Assembly: GCA_012274445.1 (NCBI GenBank)
Contig: JAAROD010000094.1
Location: forward strand, 248,001 to 312,000
Source of the DNA: Sclerotiophoma versabilis
Lineage: Eukaryota > Ascomycota > Dothideomycetes > Pleosporales > Didymellaceae
DNA: 64,000 nucleotides
Direction: 5' to 3'
Shown here one piece after another: positions 12,534-23,549 of this stretch. Position numbers and translations under genes: made by a program. The stretch's first letter is position 1; every line of letters starts with the position of its first letter. The notes below the pieces were generated by a model, which saw only the letters and a list, made by a program, of their open reading frames with translations, was not told where the DNA came from and did no database searches.

Positions 12534-13081
12534 ATGCCAGTGCAAGACTCGTTCCAAATCCCCGCCTCGCCGCAGCATCTGCCTGTGCCCAATGACCCGG
12601 ATGCGAGGCTCTTCGTCTGTTTCATCTCCAGCACAGATACGACGACAGGCCAGCCGTGGTGTCCGGACGTGCGGGCTGCGCTGCCGCGGCTGCAGAGTGT
12701 GTTTGGCGGTGACGATGCAGCGCGACTAGTCTACGTGCATGTTGGGCAGAAAGCAGAGTATGTTTTGTTTTGTTTTCTTTTCTTTCCTTTTCTTTTCCTT
12801 TTTTTTTTCTTTTCTCTTTTCTCTTTTCATAATTGATCCGTTTCCGTTTCTGTATTTGATTGTCGTTCGTTTTCTTTGTTTGTCTTTTCATTGTCTAAGG
12901 TGACTAACTGTGAGGTAGATGGAAGGATCTGGAGAATGTGTATAGGAAGAAGTGGAATGTTAGGGCTGTGCCGCAGTTGGTGCGGTATCAGTGGGTGGAT
13001 GGTGAGGTGCGGGTGACGGGCCAGTTGGTGGAGAATGAGGTGAATGATGATGCGAAGTTGCTTGATTTTGCGAGGGCGTGA
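12534..13081 (+). CDS. Thioredoxin-like protein (TXNDC17/DUF953 family)
   Basis: Two exons, 12534-12757 and 12919-13081, encode 128 aa. The 161-bp intron is very T-rich, has ctaac before a tag acceptor, and joins QKAE to WKDLENVYRKKW. The fold pattern is that of the small TXNDC17-like thioredoxins: a strand leading to FISSTD, the active-site turn GQPWCPDVR near residues 40-48, VYVHVG, then the conserved cis-proline region RAVPQLVRY. The second active-site cysteine of WCPDC is replaced by Val, so a normal dithiol exchange is not expected; it may act in a monothiol or structural way. It ends 114 bp from the convergent GH18 gene. Confidence 0.85.
12758..12918 (+). other. T-rich intron of the thioredoxin-like gene
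   Basis: Opens gtatgt and ends gtag, with gactaac about 17 nt before the acceptor. A polypyrimidine run of T with scattered C spans about 12765-12828 near the 5' half, unlike the other introns of the window. Confidence 0.8.
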
Positions 13082-13195
13082 GTATGGGAATTGGAAGGGG
13101 GGGTTCTGGATCACACTGCGAGGCACTAATTGTCTGTCAGTGAAGTAAGCATAGTGGTTCGAGAACGCTAATTGTGCAAGGCATCGCAAACAGTG

Positions 13196-14480
13196 TCACT
13201 GCGGATAATGCTCGAATAAGAACCCAGCGGCCATCTCCACATTCCCGTCCGTCGCATTCAACGCTGCAAGTGCCTCTTGTCTTGCGAACCCTAGCACAAC
13301 CAATTTCTGCACCTCCTCTTCGGGCCAACTGGCTCTTGCCTCGGGCAGCCTTGTCACCATTTGCCTGATCTGCTCGGCCGTGACACCAAGCGGCGGTCTG
13401 CTCGTCTGCAGACGACTCGGCTCCTCCGTCCTTAGTACCCTCCCCAGTGCAGCGACCCAGCCGGCCTGCACCGTCTCAGTGTTCAGCTCGAGCTCAGACA
13501 CATGCACAAGATCCTCTTCGTGATCGCCGCAATTGAAGTACTCCCAGCCCATGACGCCACCAAACCCAAGACCAACGTTCTTGTACTTCTCTCTCAGCAG
13601 CGCGCACACTTCTCGTAGCTTCTTGACCGGCACGTGGCCTGCGCCGTTTCCGGGATTTGTGACAACGCCAAGCACGACTTTCTCAGGCTTCCAGCCTGCG
13701 GCGACAATGGCGTCGTACCATGCTGTAGTGCCGGCATCACCCCAGCCGCAGTAGAACTGCGTGTTGTACCATGCTATTTCCCGGCCGTAGATACCGCATT
13801 CAAGTTCTGGGTATGAGAAGCCGCTGAGGTGTGGAAGGGTGGGATGGAGTGGGTTTGGACTTGGGCCGCTGGCTAGCATGGGGCGCGGGGGACGCAGATG
13901 AGGCGGGATGTTTGGGTCGGGGATAAGGGCGGTAGCAACGGGTGCTAGGGTGATGAGGAATTGGGGACCGAAGTCTGCGCGTAGACGGGCGATGAGGCGC
14001 GTTACTGTTGTAAGGGGAACCTGCTCTTCGATATCGAGATCGAGGCCGTCGAGTTTATAGATTGTGATGATGGCATGCAGGGGAATGTAGTATGCTTCGA
14101 ACTGCTTGAAGTTAGCCTAAACACTCACACACCATAGGGATACGCACACTCTCGTCTTCACCACTGAGTCGTTCGAACGTGCCCTTTGCTGCGCCGCCCA
14201 GCATGCCCAGCACCTTCACGCCACTACCCTGCAGCCAACTGACTTCACCCCATAGCTGGTCATAACGCTTGTCGTCTGGACGGTGATCGTTCAGTGTTAT
14301 GTTACCAGGCCCATCGTTCAGATGTATTGCAGCAACTATTACATGCGTGACGCCAGTGTTGTTGGTCAGCAATGGTAGCAGCGAATTGCAATTCCCATGC
14401 GGATCGTGTATTGTCTGGTGATAGACAATCAGACGTGGGCCTATCGACGGCGGTAGAAGCTTTGGAGGTGATGAAGTCAT
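13196..14480 (-). CDS. GH18 chitinase-like hydrolase with C-terminal UBA domain
   Basis: Two exons, 14480-14148 and about 14101-13196, give 412 aa; the 46-bp intron could also end 3 nt earlier. The start is the ATG giving MTSSPPKLL, without a signal peptide. A GH18 barrel is visible: RLIVYHQTIH at strand 1, VTHVIVAAIHLN, GVKVLGMLGGAA, and the catalytic DxxDxDxE as DGLDLDIE at residues 129-136, with the acid Glu136. Later come WYNTQFYCGWGD and GFGGVMGWEYFN, typical of class III-like fungal chitinases. The last 43 residues (from WPEEEVQKLVVLGF to the end) match a ubiquitin-associated domain: MGF-like loop LGF, then ALNATDGNVEMAAGFLF. A cytosolic chitin- or glycan-acting enzyme tethered to ubiquitin is inferred; substrate unknown. 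Confidence 0.87.
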
Positions 14481-14914
14481 GTCGACCGCATCCAACGAAG
14501 AGAGATGGAGACCTCCATGACGGCGTGGCCTCGACGGGCCGTTCCCCTCCTTGCCCCTCAGCGTAGGGCTGAGGTGGGGGCCTATACGTCATTGCTTATG
14601 CAACACCAAGAAATCTCACGATCTGTGCTTGACGCGTATGAATTGAGAGATGGGGTCGGAGCTCTGACATATCTAAATAAATATTGAAAAAATTTGTTGT
14701 TGTAATGCTGCTCGTGATCCGCACTCGATGATGCAGTCTAGTAGAATGTATAGACCCAAACGCCAACACTGTCTCCTCCGCAGCATTATCCTTCGTATTC
14801 AAGACACGCCATATCTACACACTGGTGCGTGAGGTAGTCTGCCTCTAGTCAACGCCAAGTATGCTTCCGTCAAATCCATTACAGTCGTAGCATCCTCCAG
14901 GGATGTCAAGCATC
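14481..14914. other. Intergenic: GH18-UBA promoter and cdk1 3' flank
   Basis: 434 bp between two minus-strand genes, with an AT-rich patch near 14660-14705. No gene seen. Confidence 0.6.
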
Positions 14915-16043
14915 TCAGTGGTAGCCGTTGCTGTAGCCGTTTGTCCCTGTGAAGTAGGGGTGAATGACACACTGCTTTGCGGAGATGCGGCCAGCAGGGT
15001 CGTAGACAAGGAGTGCATCGAGCAGATCAAGGCCGATATCGTCGAGGGTGGTGACAATCGACGCAATATCTGTACGGTTCCACTTAGGGAACGAAGGCTT
15101 AAAGTCGGGGAAGGACGTGACGCCGGGCCAGTCTTGCTCGCTGGGTGTACCGAGAATACTGCAAGGGGTCAGAAGGCACCTGTAGTACTAAACAATGTCA
15201 CCACCTACCGGAAGATCTTGAAAATCTCGTCAATCTCAGAGTCACCAGGGAACAAAGGCTTGCGCGTGCACATCTCAGCGAAGATGCAGCCAACAGACCA
15301 CATGTCAACGCCAGTAGAGTACTGTCGCCCACCGAGCAGGATCTCTGGTGCGCGGTACCAGAGTGTCACAACCTAAACATGATGTCAGCTGAAGACCCTT
15401 CTTCGGTCCCTGCGATATGCTCACCTCGTGGGTATATGTCCTTAGTGGCACTCCGAAAGCGCGAGCAAGACCGAAATCCGCCAGCTTGAGGTTGCAGTCC
15501 TTGTTGATCAGCAAGTTCTGTGGCTTCAGATCGCGATGCAGGACGCGATGGGCGTGGCAGTAGCGCACACCCTCGCACAGCTGCATCATGAACTTCTTGA
15601 CCATGGCGGAGTCCATGACCAATTTCTGACCTGACAGCCCAGAGCCCTCTGGCAGGGCCTTGCCGCGTCCGCCATCACTGACCGGAAGCGCCTCCATGTA
15701 CTTCTTCAGGTCGCAGTCGAGGAACTCGAAGACGAGGTAGAGCTTGTGGCCGTCGGCGTGCACGATGTTGAGCAGGCGGACGATGTTCGGGTCGTTCATC
15801 TCCTTGAGCAGCGAGATCTCGCGGATGGCGGTCGAGGGAACGCCCTCATCTTCGGCTTCAAGGCGGATCTTCTTGAGCGCGACAACACGCTGGTCCTTTG
15901 TGGTGAGGTCGCGGGCCTTGTAGACAACGCCGTAGGTGCCTGGTTACCGTTAGTCCTTGGCTCGGTGACCCCCCATAGGCAGGCAATGCTGCAGGACGCG
16001 ACTTACCCTCTCCCACCTTCTCCAGCTTCTGGTAGTTCTCCAT
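14915..16043 (-). CDS. cdk1: Mitotic cyclin-dependent kinase CDK1 (Cdc28/NimX)
   Basis: Four exons: 16043-16007, 15939-15425, 15372-15209 and 15158-14915, giving 319 aa, normal for fungal CDK1. It begins MENYQKLEKVGEGTYG; Thr14 and Tyr15 are the inhibitory phosphorylation sites. Lys35 in VALKK is the catalytic lysine and the PSTAIRE cyclin-binding helix is at 47-53. The catalytic loop is HRDLKPQN, the metal loop ADFGLARAFG, and the activation segment THEVVTLWYRAPE. CDK inserts GDSEIDEIFKIFRILGTP and FPDFKPSFPKW are intact. It drives G2/M and other cell-cycle transitions with cyclins. The extra loop between KKYME and KLVMDSAMVKKF (Gly/Ser-rich, about 20 residues) is typical of filamentous ascomycetes. 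It shares a 424-bp divergent promoter region with the AlkB-like gene. Confidence 0.97.
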
Positions 16044-16467
16044 AGCAACGGCAACGCGCAGAGGCTTTCGGACGGTAGGCGGTCACGCTTGTTTCGGCGG
16101 GAAACGAGTGTCGAGTGCCGATGTATGTGAAGCCGGGCAGGCGACAGAGCGAGTCCGCGTGAAGATCCAAGTAGAGGGCCGGGTGTGCCTGCAGGTTAGT
16201 AAGTCGTGCGTGGATGTGGACAAGGCGGGGACAACGTCCAGATGTTATGCATGGGGAGAAAAGGGTGTAAACAGACACTAAGCCTAGCGCGGGAAGGCGG
16301 CCCAAGCCACAAACGCGACGCTCAATCAAACCCTGACTCTTTCGCGTCAAGTCGCTTCTCCCTGTGTCTTCACTTCACGACAAAGCAAACATTAGCACGT
16401 AGCGACGAGCTAAAGTCTGTGTTCGCGCATTCTGGGCTGACCGCTGCAATCACAAAAGACGGAGCAA
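16044..16467. other. Divergent promoter region of cdk1 and the AlkB-like gene
   Basis: 424 bp between two start codons on opposite strands. No further gene; no specific regulatory site recognised. Confidence 0.6.
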
Positions 16468-17731
16468 ATGGATCCACATCAACGGCCCCCGGACCGAATC
16501 AAAGATGTCTACAAGAAGTATCAGAAGATGAAGCCCAGGGATTTGGACCAGGATCGAGACATTGTAGACTTGCCAAAGAGCTTGCATACGTCAGCCAAGG
16601 ACAAAGTTCGCATAATCGAAGAGTGGAGTGGCGACGACCTGACCGCTGCTTTTCGGGCATTTAGCGGTCAAGAGGAGCAAACATACACAACCTTACCTTC
16701 AAGGATACCCGTGTACGAACATGCAGACATACCAGGTAAGAGTGGATAAACGACTAGAAGTGTTGTGTTTTATCCTTGAGATTTTAGTAATTTCACGCCA
16801 TCTCTACCTCCATTCCCACATTCACGTTTTGATACCAAGTCTTCAGCTTCAGCCAATCTCCATACCTCTCTTGGCTCAAAATCCTCGCGTTCATGCTCTT
16901 GACCTTTGGTCCTGACGGTAAGCAGGCCTTCACATCATTCCCAATCTCCTTCCTCCCGAGTTCCAAACCATCCTCCTCTCCCGCCTTCTCCACCGCGATC
17001 TGTCCAACCCAGCACATCTCACAAACATCCACACGCACTACAATCTTTCGTATCCCGCCGTATCCGCATCTGCATCAAACAGCACCGAAAATGCTCACAC
17101 CTCATTCTTTTCCTTCCCTCCAACCAGCACATCCACCATCGCCACCCCGTTCGACCCCAGCATCCACAAACCCATCACTGTCCCGCAACTCCTGAACAAG
17201 AAAATGCGCTGGACAACGCTGGGCGGACAGTACGATTGGACAGAAAAGCGTTACCCATCCACACCACCTCCGCCCTTCCCAGCAGACATCAAAGCGCTGT
17301 TAGAAAGTCTATGGACGCGCACACGCGCCGAAGCCGCGATTGTGAATCTCTACTCCCCAGGAGACACGCTGAGCGTGCATCGAGACGTCGCGGAGACGAG
17401 TTCTCACGGCCTCATCTCAGTGTCACTGGGGTGCGATGCTATCTTCGTTATTGGCGCGTCGTCGCCCTCTCCTTCTTCCTCGCCATTGATAAACGGAGAG
17501 GAGGAGAAGGTCATCGCGCTTCGGCTGCGGAGTGGGAGCGCGGTGTACATGTCTGGCCCAAGCAGGTTCGCATGGCACGGCGTGCCGCAGATTGTGAAGG
17601 GCACGTGTCCGGAGTATTTAGCTGATTGGCCAGCTGGGGATGGAGAGTCTGGAGATGGAGAGTATGAGAAGTGGAGAGGCTGGATGGCGGGCAAGAGGGT
17701 GAATTTGAATGTGAGGCAGATGTGGGACTGA
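16468..17731 (+). CDS. AlkB-type Fe(II)/2-oxoglutarate dioxygenase (ALKBH1-like)
   Basis: Two exons, 16468-16735 and 16926-17731, encode 357 aa; the 190-bp intron joins DIPG to LHIIPNLLPPEF. The N-terminal part (DRIKDVYKKYQKM and YEHADIPG) and a long variable loop precede the core. Core motifs are RWTTLGGQYDWT, the nucleotide-lid region YPSTPPPPFP, and the iron ligands His241 and Asp243 in SVHRDVAE with distal His307 in FAWHGVPQ. The 2-oxoglutarate-binding RxxxxxR is at 347 and 353 (RVNLNVR). All active-site residues are therefore present. The arrangement fits ALKBH1-class enzymes, which demethylate nucleic acids including tRNA; the substrate here is inferred only from the family. The acceptor at 16925 was chosen because it restores the family's PGL-xxPxLLPP block. 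Confidence 0.9.
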
Positions 17732-18280
17732 AGGATCAGAGGTACCGGGATGTGCTAGAGTCTGCATGTCGGGAAACATGCGAGTACATGACGTCGCGAA
17801 GTAACTTTATGAATTGTTCCCATGCTTTCGTTGGTGCTCAGTCTGTCTAGGTGAGGCTAGTGGTGTGGCTTAAGCACCTCTTGGAAAGCAGAATCAGCAA
17901 TCCGACGCATTGCGACCGATGGCTGCGCGGGTTGGGGGCGTATCCAATGTTTACCTGCGATGCTGCGCCTCATGTCTGACACAATAGGATCCTTCCCGAA
18001 ACGGCAATCTGAATAAGGTTGCCATCAAACGCAGCACTAAAAGGCTTGTCTCGAATCCCTATTACCCGCGGCAATAACGGTGCGCCTGATTCAACAACAC
18101 CAACACCGGTACTGTTATTATCAAATGAATTTAGGCGAGGTATAGGCAAGTGTAATTGTTCATGCGATTTCACTTTTGGTCTATGTTGCGATCCTTTGTT
18201 CATCCACATACTCTTTAGAGTGTTTCCAGATCGCTCATATCTCCTCCAATAACGTTCGTGCGCATTCATCTTTCGACAAC
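17732..18280. other. Convergent 3' intergenic region
   Basis: 549 bp between the stops of the AlkB-like gene and sup35. A 99-codon minus frame (18269-17970) is open but featureless; nothing else seen. Confidence 0.6.
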
Positions 18281-20498
18281 TTAAGCAGCGCCCTCGCCAG
18301 TGATAAGCTTAGTAATCTTGCCAATGGCAATAGTCTGACCCTGGTCTCTGTATAGTCATTAGCAAGCGGTTCTTCACCATGTACAGGGAAGGTGAAACTG
18401 ACCTCAGTGTGAAACGACCAAGCTGGGGGTAGTCTTCAAAGCGCTCAACGCAAATAGATCCTGCTGTGCCTGTAACTTCCACTCTCGCAATGATGCTCAT
18501 GCCCTTTGTAGCGAAACCAGGGGCCTTCTTGGACTTGCGGCCAGTGCCCTTCTCGAGCTTGTGCAGCAGCGCCGAGATGGTGACTTCTTCCTGCGCAGCA
18601 TGGACGTGCAGCACGCAGTTGAAACCGGCTGTGAAGATAGACTTGATGTCCAGCAGAACAATCTGGGCCTCAAATGTGGAAACACAGTTGACGGGTCGCT
18701 TTGGTGAGCACAGGACGTACCCAGGCAGGATGTCTTCCTCTTCCACACCACGAAGACGGATGCGAACCTGGTCACCGCATGTGGCACCAGGAATCTCATC
18801 TTCCTGTTCTCCGTACAGGGCGGAGATGTGGATCAGTTCCTTGTTGGGCATCATAAGGTATTTCTGCTCCTTCTTGATGATTCCGGATTCAATCTTGCCT
18901 TCGATCATGGTACCCATGTCCTTGTACTTGGCAGCAATAGGCATCATGAAAGGAGCGTTGATCTTGCGCTCCAATGCCTGCATGTTGTCCAGGTACTCGA
19001 GGAGAGATGGGCCATCGTACCAGGGACACTTGTCCTTGGGTACACGATCCTTAATGCCAGTGAATGTCTGCGCACTAACGGGCATCATGAAAATATCGGT
19101 CTTGGGGTTATATCCAAGACCCTTGAGGAAGAGAACGACCTTGCTGGTGCACTCCTTGAAGCGGTCCTCGGACCACTCGACAGTAGGGTCATCCATCTTG
19201 TTGACGACGACGATCAGCTTGTTAACACCCTGTGTCTTGGCCAACATGGCGTGCTCTCGTGTCTGACCGCCCTTCTCGAATCCAGTCTCGTACTCTCCCT
19301 TACGGGCTGAGATGACGAGGAGACCGACGTCTGCTTGCGATGCTCCACCGATCATGTTGGGTACGTAGGTCTTGTGGCCAGGTGCGTCCAGGATAGAGTA
19401 TCGGCGCTTCTCGGTCTCGAAGAAACCACGGCCGACCTCGATGGTCTTACCCTGCTGACGTTCCTCCTTGTTCAAGTCGAGCGCCCACGAGATGTACCAG
19501 GTTTCACGACCGGCATCCTTAGCTTCACGCTTGTACTTGTCGAGAGTACGCTCGTCGACCATGCCTGTAGAGATGAGGATGCTGCCTCCAAGAGTAGATT
19601 TGCCAGCATCGACGTGGCCCAAGAAGATGATGTTGACGTGCTCCTTTCCGTAGATCTCAGCAAGTGTAGCCTCGTCAACGACCTCCTCCATCTCCTTCTC
19701 AACATCGGCGGCCTTCTGGATGACCTTGTCCTTGGCTGTGGGAGTGGGGCTGTTGCGTCCGGATGCTGGTGTTGGTGATGTGCGGCCAGAGCCTGCAGGT
19801 GAAGCCTTGGTAGGCTCGCCGGTCTTCTCGATTGCCTGCTTAGCGGCAACCTTGGCTCCAGCCTCCGGTGCAGTCTTATCTTGAGTCTCCTTTATCGACT
19901 TCTCGGCGGCGGGTGCGCCTCCAAGGGAGAGGACCTTGGTACCGCCGACCTTCTCAGTCTTTGGCGCGACGGCATCTGCGCCGATTGAAAGAGTCTTGGG
20001 CTTCGGCGCGTCGCCACCGATGGAGAGGACCTTGGCCTTGGGTGCTGCCTCCTTCTTAGGCTCAGCAGCCTGATCAACTTCGCCACGCTTGGCAATCTTG
20101 ACAGGCGCCTGCTGCTGCTGCTGCTGCTGTTGCTGTGGCTGCTGGTAGTTTTGCTGGTATCCACCGTACTGCTGTCCGTATCCGCCCTGCTGTCCGTACT
20201 TCGGGTAGCCGCCCTGCTGCCCTTGGCCGTAGTTGGGGTAACCGCCCTGCTGCTGCTGCTGCTGGTAGCCGCCGTACTGGCCTCCGTACTGCTGGTTGTA
20301 TCCTCCATACTGCTGGTATTGCCCGTAGCCTTGCTGGTACTGGTTGTAAGCCTGGCCGGGAACGAATGCCGATGCGCCGGGCGTGAAGGAGGCCGCGCCG
20401 GGCACGAAAGCCTGGGGCTGCTGGCCCTGCTGGTTGAGGTTGATGCCGCCCGTCTGCTGCGCGAGTCTCTCCTCCTCTTCTTCCCAGTTCTCAGCCAT
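18281..20498 (-). CDS. sup35: Translation termination factor eRF3 (Sup35) with prion-like N-domain
   Basis: Two exons, 20498-18403 and 18347-18281, give 720 aa. The 55-bp intron lies near the 3' end; splicing yields FTLRDQGQTIAIGKITKL and ends GEGAA. Reading straight through instead would give a wrong C-terminus. Residues 1 to about 125 are a Gln/Tyr/Gly-rich prion-like domain with degenerate repeats (QYGGYQQ, QQGGYPNYG) and a terminal poly-Gln run. A charged, Lys/Glu/Ala-rich middle domain follows. The EF-1alpha-like GTPase has GHVDAGKST, DAPGHKTYVP and VNKMDD. The C-terminal beta-barrels bind eRF1; the complex recognises stop codons and releases the peptide. It is divergent from the Ran-binding gene. 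Confidence 0.97.
20108..20375 (-). repeat. Degenerate Gln/Tyr/Gly codon repeats in the Sup35 N-domain
   Basis: In-frame CAG-, GGC- and TAC-rich units encode repeats such as QYGGYQQ and QGGYPxYGQ, ending in an uninterrupted poly-Gln of nine residues near 20110-20136. The composition matches the prion-forming region of yeast Sup35; prion behaviour is not shown by sequence. Confidence 0.75.
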
Positions 20499-20936
20499 GA
20501 TGCGTGCGGGGTCGCTGTGCGGTCGTTGGGCGATTTCAAGGTATTTTGAAAATCGCAGGTTCCGGGCTGCGTTTGTACAATTGTTATGGACCCTAAAGAA
20601 TGACTCGGGTCTTTATGTGCAAGACCGCTGGGGCGTCGTTGGTAGCGGAAAAGTAGAATTGTGCGGGCCGCTGCTGCCCATTTGCCCATTCGATGTGGCG
20701 GGGCATTTCACCCACCAAACTTCGCTGCCTGACGCCCATTGGCCAGGGATTCCCTAGCAAACAGTCAACGAGACTCACCGCGCAACCATGCTCCAACGTC
20801 ATTCACGCTCTTTTACTGTAACCTGGTTTGTTTTCTGTTTCGTTTTTCCCAACCGCGTGCATTGTCGTATCATGACGTCGAGCGTCCTTCTCTTCTGAGC
20901 ACTTGATACCCTGCCTGTCAGCCTTGGAAGCCCAAC
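20499..20936. other. Divergent promoter region of sup35 and the Ran-binding gene
   Basis: 438 bp between opposite start codons. No gene or specific site recognised. Confidence 0.6.
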
Positions 20937-23234
20937 ATGGAAGTGCTACTGGCAAAGGTGAGTCCCTTTGACTCTTCTCACAGTCACAAGCTATCATGTG
21001 GCATGCTTTCTCCGCCTCCAACAACAAGGATCATGGTTGACACCCCATCAGGTTACCCAGCAGGCAATGAGCTATGCCATCCGCAGTGGCATAGCTATCA
21101 CAAGTACATATGCGATCAAACAATGCGGCCGACTGATGAAAACGGTCGATGGCCAAGAAAAGCAAGAGCTAGCAACATTGCAGTTACGGCTCGACTCGAA
21201 GATCAAGGTGAGCTTCCTATCGTTGTAAGGCCACACAGCACTGACATGAAGTAGATTATTTCACCGGCGATAGACATGATCGAGCTCATTTCAGCACGAG
21301 GAAACACCACGCTTGAATCCGCAGTCACATTAACTAAGTCTCTACGATGGGATATTCAGTCACTCGGCAGCCGTGTAGAGAAAGCTGTCGTTGAGGAGCA
21401 GCTTTCTAAGAGAGGCAGCTCAAGAGCAAAGTCACGAGCCCAGAATGACATCGAGCTAAAGATGATCATCGCGGAGATGAGACAACTACTCAACCGCATC
21501 GAAGACGCAGTGCCGCTGATTAATCTTGCTATCACAACATCAGGCGTGAGCTTGTCGACTAATCTACCCCCGACTGTATCTCCATCACGGCTGCTGCAGG
21601 CGAGCACCTTCCTGACTGCTGGAGACTCGCACTACTGCATGTCAAAACCCAGGGCCCAGCAAATTGGGCCGACCTTCACACTGTCAATGTATATGTTGTT
21701 CTCCGGCTATGCTGTCCCTACTCACGAGGAGCTGCTTCGCCAACGCGAGACGACGTGGAAGGAGGTTATGCACAAAGCTCGAGTGACACTGCTGAGGGTG
21801 CCGCTGGAGCATGTTTACGATTACCCAGTCCCATTTGGCGCAGGAACTAGCAAAGCTGATGAAGGCAATCATCGCCATATCCCATCGGAGAGCACGTTAC
21901 ATGAGTATGCGTATCAACTTCTGATAGTTGAAGACTTGGATGATGGTCGCCTACACACCTTCGAAGATGATGAACCTCAGCCCGGGCCGTATGATGGCAT
22001 TGGTCAGGCTGGTGTTCGAGAGGTCATACCGATTCACGAGATGTCTAAGATCTTTTACGCCGACACAGGGAAGATCCTCAACATTGGCGGTGACGGTGAG
22101 GCTAACAATCCAATACTGTTGCTGAAGCGAGATGTCAACGCGCCGCCTCCGCGCCGCATGATGGAACATGGACCCACAGACACAGGGTACGAGTCTGATG
22201 ACTCGCAGACAGTAGGTGAAGAAGACGATGAGCAGTCTGAGCTAGACGCGCAATTTCGTCGTGAGTCCACAGCCGATCTTGCAGCCAGAGAAGGAGTGCA
22301 AGAAGAGCCTCCAACACATCCCTGGCGCCTACCACCGACCCTTGACCTTGAATGGATGGCATTTGAAGTCTACCAAGAAGAGCCTGATTCAGACTCAGAC
22401 TTCGACGACACCGAAGACACAAGATTGGACACCTCGACACCCTCAGCTGCAGACATGACCGCAAGCCATTCGCGCTCAGAATCACCGGGCTTAATTTCGA
22501 GCCTGTCGAACCTCAATCTCCACCCTTCGACTCCACCACCCCAGCCGGGACAGCTAGTCCCCTCTCCCGAGAAATCAACCATACCGACACACCAAACGCC
22601 AACGCCACCAACTACGCTCCCACCGATAAAAACCTCACTCTCCATGCTAGAAATGCTCATTCGCCTCACCGCACTCCAGCAGTTCCAGCAATCCTCGCAC
22701 CTCGCAATTCCCGACGAATTCCTCACTTTCTTCCTCTCGGAGAGCAGCACTGTGGGGTCCGGCGGGGACTCGGAGCTGCGTCGCCAAGTGCGGAGGGAAG
22801 CGCGACAGCGCGTCGGATTCGATCCGTATGACGAGAGTCCGATCAAGCGGCGGGGCGAGGAGTACCAGGCTCGCGCTCGACACTTGGAGCGCGAAGGGAG
22901 CAGCAGTCAAGAGCGCGACGAGTATGTCGATGCAGATGGGAGCGGAGGCGCGAGGGAGTACGACTACGAGTACGACTACATCGGGTATCCGACCGGCAGT
23001 CGGTCGGGTGCGAGCACACCTGCACAGTACTCGCGGTCTGGGACGCCGAATCCGCCGTCCACGGGGAGGAGCAAGTCGACGGTTGACGTCTCGTCGCTGA
23101 ATCGGCCTAGTCGGGCTTCTATGAGCAGCCCTAGTCCGTTGCTGAGAAGGGCGACGACACAGACAGGACCAGATAGAGAGTCGAGGTTAAGACAGCCTAG
23201 GTTTCCTCCCCCGCAGACGCCGCCGAGCAGCTGA
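20937..23234 (+). CDS. RanGTP-binding protein, Yrb30 family
   Basis: Three exons: 20937-20957, 21052-21207 and 21255-23234, encoding 718 aa. The first exon is just MEVLLAK; the joins restore MEVLLAKVTQQAMSYAIRSG and KIKIISPAIDMIEL. The N-terminal 300 residues match the fungal RanGTP-binding (Yrb30) family: GRLMKTVDGQEKQEL, LESAVTLTKSLRWDIQSLGSRV, SPSRLLQAST and FTLSMYMLF. The remainder is acidic and Ser/Pro-rich (DSDSDFDD and TPPPQPGQL) and probably disordered. The yeast homologue binds Ran-GTP and inhibits its GTPase activation; a role in Ran-dependent nuclear transport is inferred. The family call is from recognisable N-terminal blocks without a search. Confidence 0.85.
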
Positions 23235-23549
23235 ATGGGAGACGTTGGTCTGACGAAAGGCCTGCAGAGAGAGGCAGCGTGACGAAGAGAACAGGAGGGG
23301 AGGAAAGGGATTGGACACGGTGATAAGCATTTCCGGCGCTCATGTATGGCTATTTGTTCCTCACCTCCATTAGCGTAGCGTAGCATAGCAAAGCGAGCTG
23401 TTCCAGACACTACACTCCACGAAAAAAACCACTGATTATCTCTGCATCCAAGATGTTTCAATGCTCTTAGCAGAGAACGCTTGTGCATGCTCAAGTCCCT
23501 GAACGCCTCCGCGCTAATACCCAGAAACCAACTGTCGTTCCACGATGCT
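23235..23549. other. Convergent 3' intergenic region
   Basis: 315 bp between the stops of the Ran-binding and BSD-domain genes. A short run of near-identical GTAGCGTAGCATAGC units lies near 23371-23390. No gene. Confidence 0.6.

Noticed and set aside
16736..16925. Extra coding exon inside the AlkB-like intron (frame with LLTFGPDGKQ)
   Set aside because: Direct joining of 16735 to 16926 restores the family block PGL..PNLLPPEF, whereas an added exon would insert unrelated hydrophobic residues.
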